From Bacteroidota bacterium (lineage in GTDB: Bacteria; Bacteroidota; Bacteroidia; Chitinophagales; Chitinophagaceae): 33,336 nt of DNA. How positions within the stretch are numbered: position 1 is the first letter of the stretch; each line of letters opens with the position of its first letter. The notes beneath the pieces are model-generated. The model was not told the origin of the DNA, searched no databases, and worked only from the letters and a program-made list of their open reading frames with translations. Shown here in pieces: positions 25,181-32,103 of the stretch. Location of the stretch: contig JAEYUA010000005.1 in NCBI GenBank assembly GCA_023433755.1, positions 1 through 33,336 of the forward strand, written 5' to 3'. A program made the translations under genes and the position numbers.

Positions 25181-25540
25181 ATATACCCTCATATACACCA
25201 GCAATCCCAGGAAACTGCCGGCCACGTCGGCAACAAGGTCATAAAGATCAAAGTCCCGGTTAGGTACCAGTTTTCCCTGCATTACTTCTATCAGCAAACC
25301 ATAAATACCTGCGGCAATGATCAGCCTTGCATTATAATACCTGGCAGATGATTCAAAAGCACCCCTCCATAAAAAAAGCAATACAGCAAACAAACCTATA
25401 TGCACAATCTTATCGAATTGAACATAAGTAAGCCAGTTTTGTTTGGGAATGGATGAACCCGGAATGAAAAACAAGACTGTCATCAGCAGGAACCAGCCAA
25501 TGGCCGAATACCTGCTGCGAAAAACTTTCCATTGAAACAT
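25160..25540 (-). CDS. VanZ-like membrane protein
   Basis: A 126-residue protein with four predicted membrane helices (about 12-30, 46-62, 72-90, 103-120). The VanZ-like core is recognisable from FDKIVHIGLFAVLLFLW, YGLLIEVMQGKLVPNR and DLYDLVADVAGSFLGL; the acidic and polar residues E, D, D within the helices are conserved in the family. VanZ itself gives low-level teicoplanin resistance, but most members have no known function. It is the last gene in the minus-strand run after gcvH, sigma and anti-sigma, 37 bases from the anti-sigma gene. Its stop codon is inside a terminator hairpin that belongs to the opposite strand. Confidence 0.88.
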   Translation of the reverse strand: MFQWKVFRSRYSAIGWFLLMTVLFFIPGSSIPKQNWLTYVQFDKIVHIGLFAVLLFLWRGAFESSARYYNARLIIAAGIYGLLIEVMQGKLVPNRDFDLYDLVADVAGSFLGLLVYMRVYKKNKPL

Positions 25541-25577
25541 ACTGCAATGTAAGAGGGGAATTGAGAATAAAACCAGG

Positions 25578-26360
25578 TCAGAGGTTCACCGGTTGCTCCG
25601 ATACCATGGGAGCGGATGTGGGTGAAGGGCTGCCACCTTTTGGTTCAAGAGTGATGGCAAAAGCTTTTGCATGCTGCACATTCTTCATGCGATAAAGAAT
25701 TCGTTCCTGCCTGAGCTGAATGGTGCCAAGGTCAATAGGTGCCGCGTTTTCATCAGGCAGCAGGGCCCAGAGCTGGTATTGTTTGTCAGATGCAGGAGCA
25801 GGCATATTGTTGATCATCAGGTAAACATCTTTGCTGATGGTATCCCAGTAAATGGTTGCGGAGGCATTGTCTTCTTTAATGGCAGCCATTTTAAAATCCG
25901 ATTTAGGCTGACCACCGGTTGGGTCATTTTCTGCGGGCTGTTGAATTTTTTGCAGGCTGTCCTGCAGCAGCGCTATGGTTGTTCTTGCTTCTTTGAATTT
26001 TTTATTTTCTGTGAATGCCCAGTAACCGGCGCCCGCCATCAGCACCAGTGCTGCCGCAGCAATCCACTTCCAGGCTCCCATGGAACGCACCGGTGTTCTT
26101 TCTTCCTCCATTTCCGTTTCGTAGGCAACGGTAGATGCGGTGCTGAGTTTTTCCTTTACCAGTTGATTAAGGTGGGCAGGAGCAGGACGTGCATCAGCCA
26201 GCAGTCGCTCTTCAAGCTCCAGCTCAAAGGCATTCCTGGCTATTGCAATCTCAGGGTATTGCTGGCAAAGGGATTCAAACTCCTGGCGCTCAGCCTCGGA
26301 GAGTAATCCCATTACGTAGCTTTCTACCATGCCACTCGCTATGTATTCTTTTACATTCAC
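25578..26360 (-). CDS. RskA-type anti-sigma factor
   Basis: A 260-residue single-pass membrane regulator. The cytoplasmic N-terminal part (1-95) has the anti-sigma helices (IASGMVESYVMGLLSEAE, then EFESLCQQYPEI). One membrane helix covers about 98-116 (WIAAAALVLMAGAGYWAF), then a short coiled coil, then the periplasmic RskA C-terminal domain (about 155-255) with VYLMINNMP, QYQLWALLP and AFAITLEPKGGSPSP. It should hold the ECF sigma factor encoded just upstream until an envelope signal triggers release, usually by regulated proteolysis. The start is two bases after the sigma stop, so the two are translationally coupled. The ATG at 26360 fits the conserved N-terminus. Confidence 0.92.
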   Translation of the reverse strand: MNVKEYIASGMVESYVMGLLSEAERQEFESLCQQYPEIAIARNAFELELEERLLADARPAPAHLNQLVKEKLSTASTVAYETEMEEERTPVRSMGAWKWIAAAALVLMAGAGYWAFTENKKFKEARTTIALLQDSLQKIQQPAENDPTGGQPKSDFKMAAIKEDNASATIYWDTISKDVYLMINNMPAPASDKQYQLWALLPDENAAPIDLGTIQLRQERILYRMKNVQHAKAFAITLEPKGGSPSPTSAPMVSEQPVNL

Positions 26361-26362
26361 TT

Positions 26363-26896
26363 TTATGATAATAATGCTCTTAACTGCGTAAGCGCACTCC
26401 TTATTCTTGTTTTTACTGTTCCCAAAGGTATATGCAGGGCCTGTGCAATCTGCTCATGTGTATATCCCTGGAAAAATGAAAGGTCAATCAGCAACCGCTG
26501 TTCATCCTTCAACCTGTGTATCTGTTTTTTGAGACCATAATCATCGATACCGGGCTTTATGCCGGCCTGTATCACATTACCATCAAGAGGTATCTGTTTC
26601 AGGCTTTGCTGGTATCCTTTCGACCTGATCTTATCTATTGCTGCGTTCCTGGCAATATTGAGCATCCAGGTAAATAATCTTCCCTTAGCTGGATCATAGG
26701 TTTCCACACGGCGCCAGATGTTCACAAATGTTTCCTGCAATACATCATTGGCCAGTTCCGTATCAGTTACAATCTGCCTGATAACTCCATACAGGGCACC
26801 GGAATAATTTTCATACAGGTAGCCGAATGCCTGGTCATCCCTCGATCGAAGGGATGCCACCAGTTCACTTTCCCCGTATGTGAGTTTAGTGCTCAA
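26363..26896 (-). CDS. ECF-type RNA polymerase sigma factor
   Basis: A 177-residue sigma-70 family factor with only regions 2 and 4. Region 2 covers about 20-92 (DDQAFGYLYENYSGALYGV, DVLQETFVNIWRRV, LFTWMLNIARNAAIDKIR). Region 4 covers about 136-176 (YTHEQIAQALHIPLGTVKTRIRSAL helix-turn-helix). The pairing with an RskA-type anti-sigma factor places it near the SigK group. The start is a TTG at 26894-26896; no in-frame ATG exists nearby. Just upstream on the minus strand is CTTTCGTAAT (26930-26939), which also flanks the PDZ promoter; ECF factors often autoregulate and often use CGT-type -10 boxes, so this may be its own promoter. Confidence 0.95.
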   Translation of the reverse strand: MSTKLTYGESELVASLRSRDDQAFGYLYENYSGALYGVIRQIVTDTELANDVLQETFVNIWRRVETYDPAKGRLFTWMLNIARNAAIDKIRSKGYQQSLKQIPLDGNVIQAGIKPGIDDYGLKKQIHRLKDEQRLLIDLSFFQGYTHEQIAQALHIPLGTVKTRIRSALTQLRALLS

Positions 26897-26929
26897 TATT
26901 TGGTGGTCAGAAGTAGCGGGACATTTTTA

Positions 26930-26939
26930 ATTACGAAAG
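26930..26939 (-). promoter_or_regulatory. CTTTCGTAAT motif upstream of the ECF sigma gene
   Basis: The minus strand reads CTTTCGTAAT 34 bases before the TTG start. The same 10 bases occur at 2317-2326 before the PDZ gene; an AACAT also lies upstream in both, but at different spacing (15 and 20 bases from AAC to CGTA). It is a candidate ECF-type -10 region, inferred only from sharing. Confidence 0.3.
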
Positions 26940-26958
26940 TTTTTTGAAATCGGATGTT

Positions 26959-27336
26959 TTAACCTACCAGTGACTGGTAAGCCGCGGCATCCATCAGCGC
27001 ATCTATATCTGCCTGGTTGTTGAATTTCATTTTTACCATCCATCCTTCACCGTAAGGATCAGTGTTTACCAGTTCGGGATTCTGGTTGAGTTTGGGATTC
27101 ACCTCGGTAACTGTTCCGGCTACCGGGAGATAGAGGTCTGATACGGTTTTGACAGCTTCCACGGTACCAAATACCTCACCTGCATTCAATTCCTTGTCAA
27201 CCGATTCAATCTCCACGTACACGATATCACCTAATTCATGCTGCGCAAAATCGGTGATGCCGATCACGGCCTGGTCGCCTTCGATCCTGATCCATTCATG
27301 GTCCTTCGTGTAACGTAATTGCTCAGGGAAATTCAT
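26959..27336 (-). CDS. gcvH: Glycine cleavage system H protein
   Basis: A 125-residue lipoyl carrier of the glycine cleavage complex, which shuttles the aminomethyl group between P, T and L proteins. Lys63 in GTVEAVKTVSDLY is the lipoylation site. The N-terminus (LRYTKDHEWI), GITDFAQHELGDIVYVE, and NPELVNTDPYGEGWMVK are diagnostic. The length is normal. No gcvP or gcvT is in the window, which is usual in this phylum. It lies between the cyclophilin gene (75 bases) and the sigma gene (62 bases) on the same strand and could be in one transcript with either. Confidence 0.97.
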   Translation of the reverse strand: MNFPEQLRYTKDHEWIRIEGDQAVIGITDFAQHELGDIVYVEIESVDKELNAGEVFGTVEAVKTVSDLYLPVAGTVTEVNPKLNQNPELVNTDPYGEGWMVKMKFNNQADIDALMDAAAYQSLVG

Positions 27337-27411
27337 AATCTGGGTTTATGTTGCAAATATTAGAAATGTGGTGGAAAGTACTTCATTTATTTTAACCTGC
27401 TTGATGAAAAA

Positions 27412-28143
27412 TCATGGCCCGGCCGGGTAATTTTTCCGTTTCACAAGCCTTGCCTTTATAATGCGCATGTCCTTCAAAGGCCTGTCACGGTCCTGTGCCT
27501 TGCTGGTTGGTGTGGCCGCAATCTGGTCTACAATCTCCAGTCCATACACCACTTCACCAAAAACAGTGTATTGCTGGTCAAGGTGAGGCACCCCTCCCAG
27601 GTTTTTATAAACTTCCCTTTGAGCAGGAGGAATTTTATATCCTTTCAAACGGAAAGTTTCCACCGAATCAAGTGAGGCATCGGTATGCACACGTCCATGC
27701 ACAATATAAAACTGCGAACCGCTGCTGGCTCTCTGCGGGTTTACATCATCTCCCATCCTGGCGGCTGCCAGCACACCTTTACGATGGAATAATGATGGCC
27801 GGAACTCCGCCGGCACTGTATATCCCGGCCCGCCATTTCCCAGGGGAACGCCCGCCGCGGCAGATTTACTGTTAGGATCACCGGCCTGGATCATGAAACG
27901 GTTGATGACGCGGTGAAAAAGCACACTGTCGAAATATTTTGATTTGACCAGGCGGATAAAATTATCACGGTGCAAAGGTGTGGAATCGTTTAACCGCAGT
28001 ATAATGGTTCCCTCTGTTGTTACAAGCGCTACATCACGCCTGCGATCCTTCTTTTTAACTTTAATATCCTGTTGCGCAGCCAATAGCAAAGGAAGGCAGC
28101 AAAAAGCCAGGATGGAAAGCCTGAATAAAATTCTTATATGCAT
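27412..28143 (-). CDS. Exported cyclophilin-type peptidyl-prolyl isomerase
   Basis: A 243-residue PPIase with an N-terminal signal peptide (ending LAAQ, about residue 24), so it acts in the periplasm on folding outer-membrane or secreted proteins. The cyclophilin core is evident: FHRVINRFMIQAGDP (76-90), the GGPGYTVPAEF stretch, SGSQFYIVHG, and TVFGEVVYGLEIVDQIA. There is a family-typical insert (SLDSVETFRLKGYKIPPAQRE) between the last two. Its ATG overlaps the stop of the upstream 115-aa gene by one base (TAATG), so translation is coupled. There is no lipobox: the CC at 15-16 lacks the right preceding residues. Confidence 0.93.
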   Translation of the reverse strand: MHIRILFRLSILAFCCLPLLLAAQQDIKVKKKDRRRDVALVTTEGTIILRLNDSTPLHRDNFIRLVKSKYFDSVLFHRVINRFMIQAGDPNSKSAAAGVPLGNGGPGYTVPAEFRPSLFHRKGVLAAARMGDDVNPQRASSGSQFYIVHGRVHTDASLDSVETFRLKGYKIPPAQREVYKNLGGVPHLDQQYTVFGEVVYGLEIVDQIAATPTSKAQDRDRPLKDMRIIKARLVKRKNYPAGP

Positions 28144-28490
28144 TAGATGAAACTTTCATTCTGAAAATACAGCAGTATATGATCTTTCAGAAAATTTTCC
28201 TGCTCTATGGGGTGCATGTCAGGCATGGCCTTCAGTTGTTTGAAATGCGGCCACCCATCTTCATCCACCCTCGATAATTCATAATAACCACTGGGAGAAA
28301 GCACAGTGCAAATAGCAATATGCATAAGGTCCTGCTTCTGTTCCTTGGTAAATTTCTCCTGCAAATCACCCAGTTCCTGTATGCCAATCATAAACAGGAT
28401 GGATTCCACATCAGGCTTCTTGCCAAAGCGTTCCATCAATTTTTCTTCCAGTTTCCACCACCTGGTCTGCAGGTCATCACTAATATTCAT
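28143..28490 (-). CDS. Conserved 115-residue protein of unknown function
   Basis: A small soluble protein without signal peptide or membrane helix, rich in charged and aromatic residues (DLQTRWWKLEEKLMERFG; VDEDGWPHFKQLKAMPDM; ENFLKDHILLYFQNESFI). I do not recognise a named domain. It is a real gene: it overlaps the cyclophilin start by one base, has normal codon use, and resembles small proteins found beside this cyclophilin in other Bacteroidota. It is first in the minus-strand run, with a near -7 box (GATATTTG on the minus strand, 28503-28496) just before its ATG. The function is unknown. Confidence 0.75.
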   Translation of the reverse strand: MNISDDLQTRWWKLEEKLMERFGKKPDVESILFMIGIQELGDLQEKFTKEQKQDLMHIAICTVLSPSGYYELSRVDEDGWPHFKQLKAMPDMHPIEQENFLKDHILLYFQNESFI

Positions 28491-28513
28491 GCGGGCAAAT
28501 ATCGGTAGTTAGA

Positions 28514-28548
28514 TCAGGATTGTCAGGATTGGATGAATTTCAGGATTG
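28514..28548 (+). repeat. TCAGGATTG repeats (9-base unit)
   Basis: TCAGGATTG occurs at 28514-28522 and 28523-28531 in tandem and again at 28540-28548, one degenerate unit apart. It is a second repeat type, different from the heptads, in the gap between the 115-aa gene and serS. Confidence 0.6.
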
Positions 28549-28589
28549 CATCGTTCATGCCCCGGGAGATTTTAACCCCATCGTAAACA

Positions 28590-28622
28590 CGGCTACCGGC
28601 TACTGGATTCCGACTACTGAAT
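28590..28622 (+). repeat. Heptad repeat array 6
   Basis: About four 7-base units such as GGCTACC, GGCTACT and GACTACT, in phase with the GCYRYNR family, in the gap upstream of serS. It has the same orientation as array 7, about 50 bases further on. Confidence 0.6.
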
Positions 28623-28673
28623 TAAAAACTTCCTACCTCCTGGTACTCCTACATTAAACTTTGGAATGTGAAT

Positions 28674-28715
28674 GGACAGGCCAAGGCCATTGGCCATTGG
28701 CTATCGGCTTCGCTT
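28674..28715 (+). repeat. Heptad repeat array 7 (serS upstream region)
   Basis: Units GGCCATT (twice), GGCTATC and GGCTTCG with a strict 7-base period. It runs up to the -7 box of serS, and one unit carries the TTG placed at the -33 position. Confidence 0.7.
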
Positions 28716-28727
28716 CACTTATTTTTG
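28697..28727 (+). promoter_or_regulatory. serS promoter (-33 from a heptad, -7 TATTTTTG)
   Basis: TATTTTTG (28720-28727) matches TAnnTTTG exactly. TTG at 28697-28699, part of the heptad ATTGGC, lies 20 bases upstream, the expected spacing. The serS ATG follows 15 bases after the -7 box. Confidence 0.6.
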
Positions 28728-28742
28728 CGCAAAAACCTGGTC

Positions 28743-30011
28743 ATGCTGCAACTGGCTGTATTAAGAAATGAAACGGAAAGGGTAAAGGAAAGACTGGCTG
28801 TAAAACATTTCAAGGACCTGCACCTTGTGGATGAGATCATCAGTATGGACGATGAGAGAAAAAAACTCACATTCAGGTTTGATGAGACCAAGGCCCGCAT
28901 CAACTCTGCTTCAAAGGAAATAGGCATGCTGATGGGTAAGGGTCAAAAAGAAGAAGCGGAAACCCGGAAAAAAGAAGTGGAGCAGTTTAAGAATGAACTG
29001 GGACCCATTCAGACCGAACTTGAAAAGATAGAGAAACAACTGAATGAGGTTTTGGTGCAACTCCCCAATTTACCTTCTGAAAAAGTTCCGGCTGGCAGAA
29101 CTCCTGAGGACAATGAAGTAGTGCGTATGGGCGGCAGCAAACCTGTATTACCGGATAATGCAGTTCCGCACTGGGATCTTGCAAAAAAATATGACCTCAT
29201 AGATTTTGAACTTGGCAACAAACTCACCGGCAGCGGTTTCCCGGTCTATAAAAATAAAGGGGCTAAACTTCAAAGAGCCCTGATCCATTATTTCCTTGAC
29301 TATAATACAAAGGCTGGTTATACTGAATTTCAGCCGCCACTGATGGTGAATGAAGCTTCTGCATACGGTACAGGACAACTTCCCGATAAGGAGGGACAGA
29401 TGTACCATGCCACAGAAGATAATTTTTACCTGATTCCAACGGCAGAAGTTCCCATCACAAATATTTACCGGGATGTGATCCTGAAAGAAAACGAGCTGCC
29501 TGTGAAGATGACCGCATATACACCCTGTTTCAGGCGCGAAGCCGGCAGTTATGGAAAAGATGTAAGAGGATTGAACCGTCTTCACCAGTTTGATAAAGTG
29601 GAGATTGTCCAGCTATCTCATCCCGGCAACAGTTATGAGGCGCTTGATAAAATGGTGGAGCATGTGGAGCAGCTCATACAGTCATTAGGACTTCATTACC
29701 GCATCCTCCGTCTTTGTGGTGGCGATATGAGTTTTACATCAGCGCTCACTTATGATTTTGAAGTTTACAGTGCCGCACAGGAAAGATGGCTTGAAGTAAG
29801 TTCTGTTTCCAATTTTGAAAGTTTCCAGTCAAACCGTATGAAGATCCGCTACAAGGATGATAAAGGAAAAACACAACTGGTGCATACCCTCAATGGAAGT
29901 TCATTGGCCCTGCCAAGAATACTCGCCTGCCTGCTCGAGAATAACCAGGATGAAAACGGAATCAAAATTCCACTGGCATTGCAGGGATATTTCGGGAGTG
30001 AAATGATTTGA
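28743..30011 (+). CDS. serS: Serine--tRNA ligase
   Basis: A 422-residue class II synthetase charging tRNA-Ser (and tRNA-Sec where present). The N-terminal long coiled-coil arm covers about 25-105. The catalytic core has motif 2 (TPCFRREAGSYGKDVRGL, then HQFDKVE) and motif 3 (LNGSSLALPRILACLLEN). The start is the ATG at 28743 (MLQLAVLRNETERVKERL), the conserved beginning of the family; an in-frame ATG 75 bases earlier would translate the repeat array and promoter and is rejected. The length is as expected. It is flanked by heptad arrays on both sides. Confidence 0.97.
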   Translation: MLQLAVLRNETERVKERLAVKHFKDLHLVDEIISMDDERKKLTFRFDETKARINSASKEIGMLMGKGQKEEAETRKKEVEQFKNELGPIQTELEKIEKQLNEVLVQLPNLPSEKVPAGRTPEDNEVVRMGGSKPVLPDNAVPHWDLAKKYDLIDFELGNKLTGSGFPVYKNKGAKLQRALIHYFLDYNTKAGYTEFQPPLMVNEASAYGTGQLPDKEGQMYHATEDNFYLIPTAEVPITNIYRDVILKENELPVKMTAYTPCFRREAGSYGKDVRGLNRLHQFDKVEIVQLSHPGNSYEALDKMVEHVEQLIQSLGLHYRILRLCGGDMSFTSALTYDFEVYSAAQERWLEVSSVSNFESFQSNRMKIRYKDDKGKTQLVHTLNGSSLALPRILACLLENNQDENGIKIPLALQGYFGSEMI

Positions 30012-30014
30012 GGG

Positions 30015-30052
30015 AAGCTTTGAGCTGCGAGCTATGAGCTGCGAGCTGCGAG
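30015..30052 (+). repeat. Heptad repeat array 8, left arm of an inverted pair
   Basis: Units GAGCTGC (three times) and GAGCTAT, beginning three bases after the serS stop. It pairs with array 9 in inverted orientation across a 77-base spacer; both arms end in GAGCTGCGAGA on the spacer side. Confidence 0.75.
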
Positions 30053-30129
30053 AAAGTGTACCCATTTCTGGAATTTAATGAAATATTCAACTTTATACTT
30101 ACTGGCTCAAAGAAGATGGATGATGTCGT

Positions 30130-30227
30130 CTCGCAGCTCGTAGCTCGTAGCTGGTAGCTCACAACTCGCAGCTCATAACTCCCAGCTCATAGCAAACAAT
30201 CCGCAGTTCATACCTCCTGCTTCCTCC
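30130..30227 (-). repeat. Heptad repeat array 9, right arm; the longest array
   Basis: Nine clear units plus five more degenerate ones, all in one 7-base phase; plus-strand examples are CTCGCAG, CTCGTAG (twice) and CTCATAG. On the minus strand they read GCTGCGA, GCTACGA and GCTATGA. The degenerate end (30193-30227) suggests older copies drifting away. Confidence 0.75.
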
Positions 30228-30280
30228 TTTAACTCTTTCTTTTCAATTGGTTTTTCAATTTCGCCCGAAATCAATTGCTC

Positions 30281-30922
30281 ATGAAAAAGTTTACACTCTT
30301 AGCTTTATTAATTATCGCCGGATGCATTACCGTCCAGGCGCAGATCAAAAAAGGAAGTAAGTTATTGGGAGGGGGGATCAGTTTTGGATTCACTGAATCC
30401 GGCATCACTCCTAATGAAACAGAATACAAAACTTTCAGCATAAACCCTTCTATCGGGTTTGTTACTAAAGACAACCAGGCTGTAGGCTTCAATCTTTTTT
30501 TCAGCCGTGCCACCACAGTAGTTTCAGGACATCCTCAAAGTGATGTGAAAATGAACGGCTATGGCGGAGGTGTTTTCCTAAGGCGTTATTTACCCTTAGG
30601 TAAAGACTTTTATCTTTTTGGTGAAGGCCAGGCGAATTTTAGTTATGCCCAAACCGAACAATATCCATCACCGGATGTACATAGCAAACAAATGCAATAC
30701 AACGGATCGATCGTATTATATCCGGGTATCACCTATTCAATAAAGAACAGGATACACCTGGAAGCCGGGTTGAACAATCTTCTGAATTTTACATATTCGA
30801 GAACGGAAAATAAGGTTACAACTCCACTTACGGAAAATCTCAGTACAACCAGCGGATTTAACCTGAGCGCCAACGTTAGCAATAACAGTCCCTTCAGTAT
30901 CGGGTTCAGATTCGTACTCTAA
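30281..30922 (+). CDS. Outer-membrane beta-barrel protein
   Basis: A 213-residue exported protein. The signal peptide MKKFTLLALLIIAGCITVQA is followed by QIKKGSKLLGGG. A lipobox reading of IAGC is possible, but a porin-like mature chain makes ordinary cleavage after VQA more likely. The rest alternates polar and hydrophobic residues with glycine turns (GFVTKDNQAVGFNLFF, GGVFLRRYLPLGKDFYLFGEG), ending SIGFRFVL, as in eight-stranded OmpA-like barrels. The ATG at 30281 is chosen over a TTG two codons upstream. The function is unknown; such barrels may be structural or immune-exposed. It converges with alkB with a single base between the stop codons. Confidence 0.82.
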   Translation: MKKFTLLALLIIAGCITVQAQIKKGSKLLGGGISFGFTESGITPNETEYKTFSINPSIGFVTKDNQAVGFNLFFSRATTVVSGHPQSDVKMNGYGGGVFLRRYLPLGKDFYLFGEGQANFSYAQTEQYPSPDVHSKQMQYNGSIVLYPGITYSIKNRIHLEAGLNNLLNFTYSRTENKVTTPLTENLSTTSGFNLSANVSNNSPFSIGFRFVL

Positions 30923-30923
30923 T

Positions 30924-31979
30924 TCATTGATGAGCCATTGCACTTCGCAATGGCTCTCGTTTATGCATTACATAGAACCATGCAGGCGGAATGGTAGCCA
31001 GCAGCATCATGCCCGGGTAACCGGTTGGCATTTGTGGTGAGTTATCATGATGACGCAGCACCTGGTATTTCCGGCTGGCCATAAAATGATGGTCGCTGTG
31101 ACGGCTAAGTTCAAATAACATGACCCTTCCGATCACATGGTTGGAATTCCAGCTATGCGCAGGCATGGCTCTTTCATATTTTCCTGCTTCGATCTGCCTG
31201 CGTTGAAGCCCATAATGCTCAATATAATTTACTGTTTCCAGTAACAGTATTCCCTGCCCGGCAGCAATCATGAACAATAATGTGGCAAGCCATCCAAAGA
31301 ACAGGAAGATTATTGCCAGAAAAGCAAGTTGAATCAAATGGAATTGCAACATTTCATTGCGCATGCTAAAAGCACTAAATCCTTTCTTCCTCAAATCCTT
31401 TGATGCAATATGCCATGCACTGAAATAGCTGAGGATAATGGAGCGTGCATAAAAAGCATAAAGCCATTCACCATACCTGGCACTGCTGGGGTCTTCCGGT
31501 GTTGCCACTCTTTTATGATGCCCTTTGTTATGTTCGATATAAAAATGCATGTAGAGTGAAGTAAGCAAAAGCACTTTTGCAAGGAAACGTTCAAAAGGTT
31601 TGACCCGGTGCCCGAGTTCATGTCCAACATTAATCCCCATTACCCCGCAAAGCAATCCCATAACCAGGGTTTTACCCGCAAGGTCATACCAGGGCTGCTG
31701 TATAAAGCTTACATTATACAGAAATAAACCAAGCGCCAGGTACTGAAAAGGCACTACGAGGTAGAGCAGCAGGTCATACCATTTATTTTTCCGCGCCAGT
31801 TCTTCTTCCGCTTCAGAAATATTACGCTCATCCGGCCTGATGAAGAGTTCGAGCAGCGGAATGATGAACCAGGCATAGACGAGTGGAAGCCATACAACCA
31901 CACCTGATGAAAACATGGCAACCAGGGCTCCGTAATAAAGCAGGAAGGGCGAGAGGTATTTGAATATGCCGATCTTCAT
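30924..31979 (-). CDS. alkB: AlkB-type membrane di-iron alkane 1-monooxygenase
   Basis: A 351-residue integral membrane hydroxylase of the fatty-acid-desaturase superfamily. All histidine clusters of AlkB are present: HELGH (120-124), HNKGHH (150-155), NYIEHYGLQR (251-260) and SRHSDHH (292-298). Hydrophobic segments for about six helices surround them. AlkB oxidises medium-chain alkanes at the terminal carbon using rubredoxin electrons; no rubredoxin or reductase gene is in the window, so a different lipid or terpenoid substrate is possible. The start is the ATG at 31979; a longer frame to 32012 would cross the -7 box. A good promoter lies just upstream. The NYIEHYG signature favours AlkB over plain desaturases. 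Confidence 0.88.
   Translation of the reverse strand: MKIGIFKYLSPFLLYYGALVAMFSSGVVVWLPLVYAWFIIPLLELFIRPDERNISEAEEELARKNKWYDLLLYLVVPFQYLALGLFLYNVSFIQQPWYDLAGKTLVMGLLCGVMGINVGHELGHRVKPFERFLAKVLLLTSLYMHFYIEHNKGHHKRVATPEDPSSARYGEWLYAFYARSIILSYFSAWHIASKDLRKKGFSAFSMRNEMLQFHLIQLAFLAIIFLFFGWLATLLFMIAAGQGILLLETVNYIEHYGLQRRQIEAGKYERAMPAHSWNSNHVIGRVMLFELSRHSDHHFMASRKYQVLRHHDNSPQMPTGYPGMMLLATIPPAWFYVMHKREPLRSAMAHQ
30932..30956. terminator. Hairpin at the convergent end of barrel gene and alkB
   Basis: Perfect 10-base stem GAGCCATTGC (30932-30941) / GCAATGGCTC (30947-30956), loop ACTTC. It lies inside the last codons of alkB (RSAMAHQ). There is no long T-run on either side, so intrinsic termination is uncertain. 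It may stop the plus-strand barrel transcript or protect 3' ends. Confidence 0.45.
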
Positions 31980-31988
31980 GGTGCTTTT

Positions 31989-32019
31989 CAAAGTTAAAAT
32001 ATATACAAGCAAAGGTCAA
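31989..32019 (-). promoter_or_regulatory. alkB promoter (-33 at the edge of a heptad array)
   Basis: Minus strand TAACTTTG (31996-31989) matches TAnnTTTG exactly. TTG at 32019-32017 lies 20 bases upstream and belongs to the outermost heptad of array 10. The alkB ATG follows nine bases after the -7 box. Confidence 0.6.
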
Positions 32020-32062
32020 TGGCTATTAGCCATTGGCTGTTGGCTGTTGGCTATTGGACAGA
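32014..32062 (+). repeat. Heptad repeat array 10, left arm of an inverted pair
   Basis: Seven units in phase, including GGCTATT (twice) and GGCTGTT (twice), in the divergent gap between alkB and the DUF1800 gene. Its inner part pairs with array 11. Confidence 0.75.
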
Positions 32063-32078
32063 GCTTTTAAAAAATAGT

Positions 32079-32102
32079 AATTCTCTTTTACCGCAGAGAA
32101 TT
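32079..32102. repeat. Hairpin in the spacer between arrays 10 and 11
   Basis: AATTCTC (32079-32085) and GAGAATT (32096-32102) form a perfect 7-base stem around a 10-base loop, nested within the larger inverted pair. There is no T-tract, so it is not a typical terminator. Confidence 0.5.
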
Positions 32103-32103
32103 T

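Noticed and set aside
28668..28742. Upstream extension of serS by 25 codons
   Set aside because: It would translate the heptad array and the -7 box, and the conserved SerRS N-terminus begins at 28743.
30015..30227. CRISPR array
   Set aside because: The repeat unit is seven bases with no unique spacers of regular size and no cas genes; it is a short tandem repeat.
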